Shown here: positions 33,900-35,854 of the stretch, piece after piece
Position numbering within the stretch: position 1 is the first letter of the stretch
Layout of the letters: every line of letters starts with the position of its first letter
Assembly (NCBI GenBank): GCA_947629485.1
Contig: CANRDX010000016.1
Coordinates: forward strand, 1-35,854
From: an uncultured Clostridia bacterium
GTDB lineage: Bacteria > Bacillota > Clostridia > Christensenellales > Borkfalkiaceae
Direction of reading: 5' to 3'
Length of the DNA stretch: 35,854 nucleotides
Program-made: the position numbers and the translations under genes
The notes under the pieces: generated by a model
What the model was told of the DNA's origin: nothing
The model's database searches: none
Seen by the model: the letters and a program-made list of their open reading frames with translations, nothing else

Positions 33900-34797
33900 T
33901 TTCTTTCCTCCCTCATGAGACCCTCGTAGTATTCTTCGAGGCTGATTTTTGCCGTCCTGATTTCGCTCACAACAATTCCGAAGTTCCCGAACAGATATTT
34001 CGCAACATCCTCTGCATGCGCTCCATACACGCGGATTTCGCCCGTTTGCTCGTCCATATCCGCCCGTCCGAACGCCCGCTGTAAAATCGCTCGCGTCTTT
34101 TCGATCTCGTCCGTTTTGAGGGCAACATAGGTCGGGCAGTCGGCATTGAGCTGTTCGGCGGTCATCTCCCGTAGCATCTTCCCATTGCGGATAATCCCGT
34201 AATGGGTAGCGATTTTTTCAAGCTCGCCCAAGATATGCGAGGAGATGAGAATTGTCGTGCCGCGCTTCGAAAGGTCAATCAAGACCTCCCGCATGATGCG
34301 CATGCCGTCGGCGTCCAGCCCGTTGATCGGCTCGTCGAGAACGAGGAGCTTAGGGTTCCCAGCAGGGCAAAGGCGATTCCAATGCGTTGCTTCATGCCGA
34401 GCGAGCAGTTTTTGAACTTATTCGATGCCGCGCCGTCCATGCGGACGAGGTGCAGAACGCGCCGTATTTCTTCGTCCTCGTTCTTTAAGCCGAGGTTGGC
34501 GGCTTGCAGTTTCATATTGTTCCAGACGGTGTAATTCGGAAAGCACCCGGGGGCTTCGATGAGAACGCCGATTTGCGAGCGAACGCCCTGATCCCGATGG
34601 TCTTTCCCCCAAAGTTTTATTTCGCCGCCGCTCGGCCGAATGAGGCCGCAAATGAGCTTTTCCGTCGTCGATTTGCCGCTTCCGTTCTCACCGATAAAAC
34701 CGTAGATCGCGCCCTCGGGCACGGACATGGTCAGCCCGTCCACCGCGCGTTTTTCACGGAACGTCTTGGTCAAATTTCTGATTTCGATCGCATTCAT
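33896..34797 (-). pseudogene. ABC transporter ATPase, BcrA type (copy B), interrupted by a single-base frameshift
   Basis: With one base restored, the gene would encode about 300 residues with all ATPase motifs: Walker A GENGSGKST (Lys42), signature NCSLGMKQR and Walker B LLVLDEP, followed by an intact second half with SSHILGELEKIA (switch His). The reading frame breaks at about 34355-34357, just before Walker B: the first frame runs ALLG and then into a nonsense tail, while the other frame reads NPKLLVLDEPINGLDADG. One A appears to be missing after GGAA on the coding strand. The flanks are well conserved, so this is either a recent inactivating mutation or a sequencing/assembly error. Upstream it follows permease copy A by 9 nt, and downstream it overlaps permease copy B by ATGA. 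Confidence 0.85.
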
Positions 34798-34806
34798 ACT
34801 TTCACC

Positions 34807-35625
34807 TCAATACACGTCCCTGCGGTACAGAATGACCGACCCGAGGACGTTATAGATGACCGCCCACACGAGAGAGCAGGCAAGGCACACGACGACGGAA
34901 GTAAAGTTTGCCGAAAGGCACGCCTGCACCGAGGAGCCGTAGAGGAAGATATTCAGCGCCGCTGTATTTCCGACGAGCGCCGCCGCGCCGATGACGGGGA
35001 TCCCCGTTCCCAATACGAAGCAGAGGGCAATCGAAATGCCGAACTTCCTGCGGAAGATGATATTGATGAAGGTGTAGAGGCTCGCCCAGCCGAGGCTCAT
35101 AATCATTTTACCGAGGATCGCGCAAAGGAGAGAACCTGCGTTGATCGCAAACGGAAGTCCCGTCGCCGCGCCCGCGATCGTCCCGCCGACAAGATAAGTA
35201 AAGCACATACACACCATCGAGAACGCGGAGACGAGGGTTTTTGAAATCATATAGTCCTCTTTCTTGGCGTGGGTGGTAAACAGTTGCTTGACGTACCCGC
35301 TCCGATAATCGTGTCCGATGAAGATAGACACCATAATGCCGCCGAAGATGAACACCATGTTCATGTTGGCGTATTCGCCCATATCGTGAACGATATAGAG
35401 CGGGCTGTCTGCGGCGATGATCTGCCAAGCATTGGAGAACATGCCCGCCGTCTCGCCCTCGCCCATTGCTCCCATCGATACAAGCGCGGGAATGAGTGCC
35501 GCAATCACGATGAAGATATAAAAGAGCGGCGTATGAAACAGGCGGTAGAAGTCCACGCCGAGCATACCTTTGAGCCTTTCAAAAAAGCTCGGCTTCTCGA
35601 ATTGCAACGTTTTCGTTTTTTCCAT
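34807..35625 (-). CDS. ABC-2 type transporter permease (copy A)
   Basis: The protein has 272 residues and about six transmembrane helices. It is a paralogue of the permease at 33108-33899: both begin with a short cytoplasmic stretch (RLKGMLGVDFYRLFHTP versus RLKTMLKVDTRRMFTMP), have a long outside loop, and share the motif HDYRSGYVKQLFTTHAKKEDYMISKT. It starts with an AAAGGAGGC ribosome site that overlaps the end of the upstream ATPase gene. The order ATPase-permease-ATPase-permease indicates a tandem duplication of a two-gene transporter. Confidence 0.85.
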   Translation of the reverse strand: MEKTKTLQFEKPSFFERLKGMLGVDFYRLFHTPLFYIFIVIAALIPALVSMGAMGEGETAGMFSNAWQIIAADSPLYIVHDMGEYANMNMVFIFGGIMVSIFIGHDYRSGYVKQLFTTHAKKEDYMISKTLVSAFSMVCMCFTYLVGGTIAGAATGLPFAINAGSLLCAILGKMIMSLGWASLYTFINIIFRRKFGISIALCFVLGTGIPVIGAAALVGNTAALNIFLYGSSVQACLSANFTSVVVCLACSLVWAVIYNVLGSVILYRRDVY

Positions 35626-35626
35626 A

Positions 35627-35854
35627 TTACACAGCCTCCTTTCCGCTCATAAGGGAAACATAGTATTCTTCCAGCCCGATCTTATGCTTTTTCAGCTCGC
35701 TCGGCGCGAAGCCGTGCTGCATAAGATAAGCGGAGAGCCTTGCCGTGTCGTCCACGTCATAGACGCGAAGCTCGCCTTCCTCGAATTTGACGTTGCACCC
35801 GCCGCGCCACAAAAGGTCTGCCGTCGCTTGCAAATTTTGCGTCTTTAAGGAAAC
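35627..35854 (-). CDS. ABC transporter ATPase, BcrA type (copy A), C-terminal part only
   Basis: Only the last 75 codons are in the window; the gene continues past the right edge. The end of the fragment (HKIGLEEYYVSLMSGKE) matches the end of the copy B ATPase (AKISLEEYYEGLMREE), and the preceding ELRVYDVDD segment matches EIRVYGAHAED, which identifies it as the paralogous ATPase. It is followed by permease copy A with one base between. Confidence 0.8.
   Translation of the reverse strand, partial: VSLKTQNLQATADLLWRGGCNVKFEEGELRVYDVDDTARLSAYLMQHGFAPSELKKHKIGLEEYYVSLMSGKEAV

Noticed and set aside
34340-34370. Programmed -1 frameshifting to join the two halves of the ABC ATPase
   Set aside because: A -1 shift would give the right protein, but the site reads CTG GGA ACC, which does not fit an X XXY YYZ slippery heptamer. 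A missing base is simpler.

Overview
The window looks like a chromosomal segment of a GC-rich, spore-forming Clostridia-type Firmicute, probably a gut lineage. The evidence is a sleB-ypeB germination pair, Firmicute-style promoters (TTGACA-17-TATAAT) with strong AGGAGG ribosome sites, a Mn2+ riboswitch of the yybP-ykoY class, large surface proteins with InlB-like and CxxC repeats, and lipoprotein signal peptides. Assignment below class is not supportable from sequence reading alone. No phage, plasmid, IS transposase or CRISPR array was seen.

Left part (1-9.8 kb): a 1763-residue membrane-anchored surface protein with an M60-type metalloprotease core (mucin-glycoprotein protease family), F5/8C-like and beta-helix domains; then sleB-ypeB for spore cortex lysis, in which YpeB has an unusual Lys/Arg/Ala/Glu-rich N-terminal extension of about 205 residues; then a convergent minus-strand pair (DUF697-type membrane protein and a zinc-ribbon membrane protein) behind a bidirectional terminator.

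Middle (9.8-23.5 kb): pyruvate phosphate dikinase (ppdK) with a striking structure at its 3' end. Two identical 205-bp units lie between the ppdK stop codon and its probable native terminator, and each unit ends in another copy of the ppdK C-terminal codons. Next come an operon trmL - exported protein - cardiolipin synthase - small protein; a Mn2+ riboswitch with mntP; a Na+/Ca2+ exchanger followed by a heterodimeric ABC exporter; and an HtrA-like lipoprotein protease.

Right part (23.5-35.9 kb): an intergenic mosaic of palindromic repeats, tRNA-Gly(CCC), a two-gene unit of lipoproteins (CxxC-repeat protein fused to a TlpA-like thioredoxin; a 1633-residue repeat lipoprotein of unknown function), then minus-strand genes: a phosphopantetheinyl transferase with a DLH-like hydrolase, and a tandemly duplicated BcrA-type ABC ATPase/permease system, one ATPase of which carries a single-base frameshift and the other of which runs off the right edge.

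The best candidate for something undescribed is the 205-bp unit at the ppdK 3' end. Its three junctions have the arrangement expected for left hybrid, intact element and right hybrid sites of a tiny ORF-less element that integrates at, and regenerates, the end of a housekeeping gene. This is inference from the sequence and needs comparative testing.
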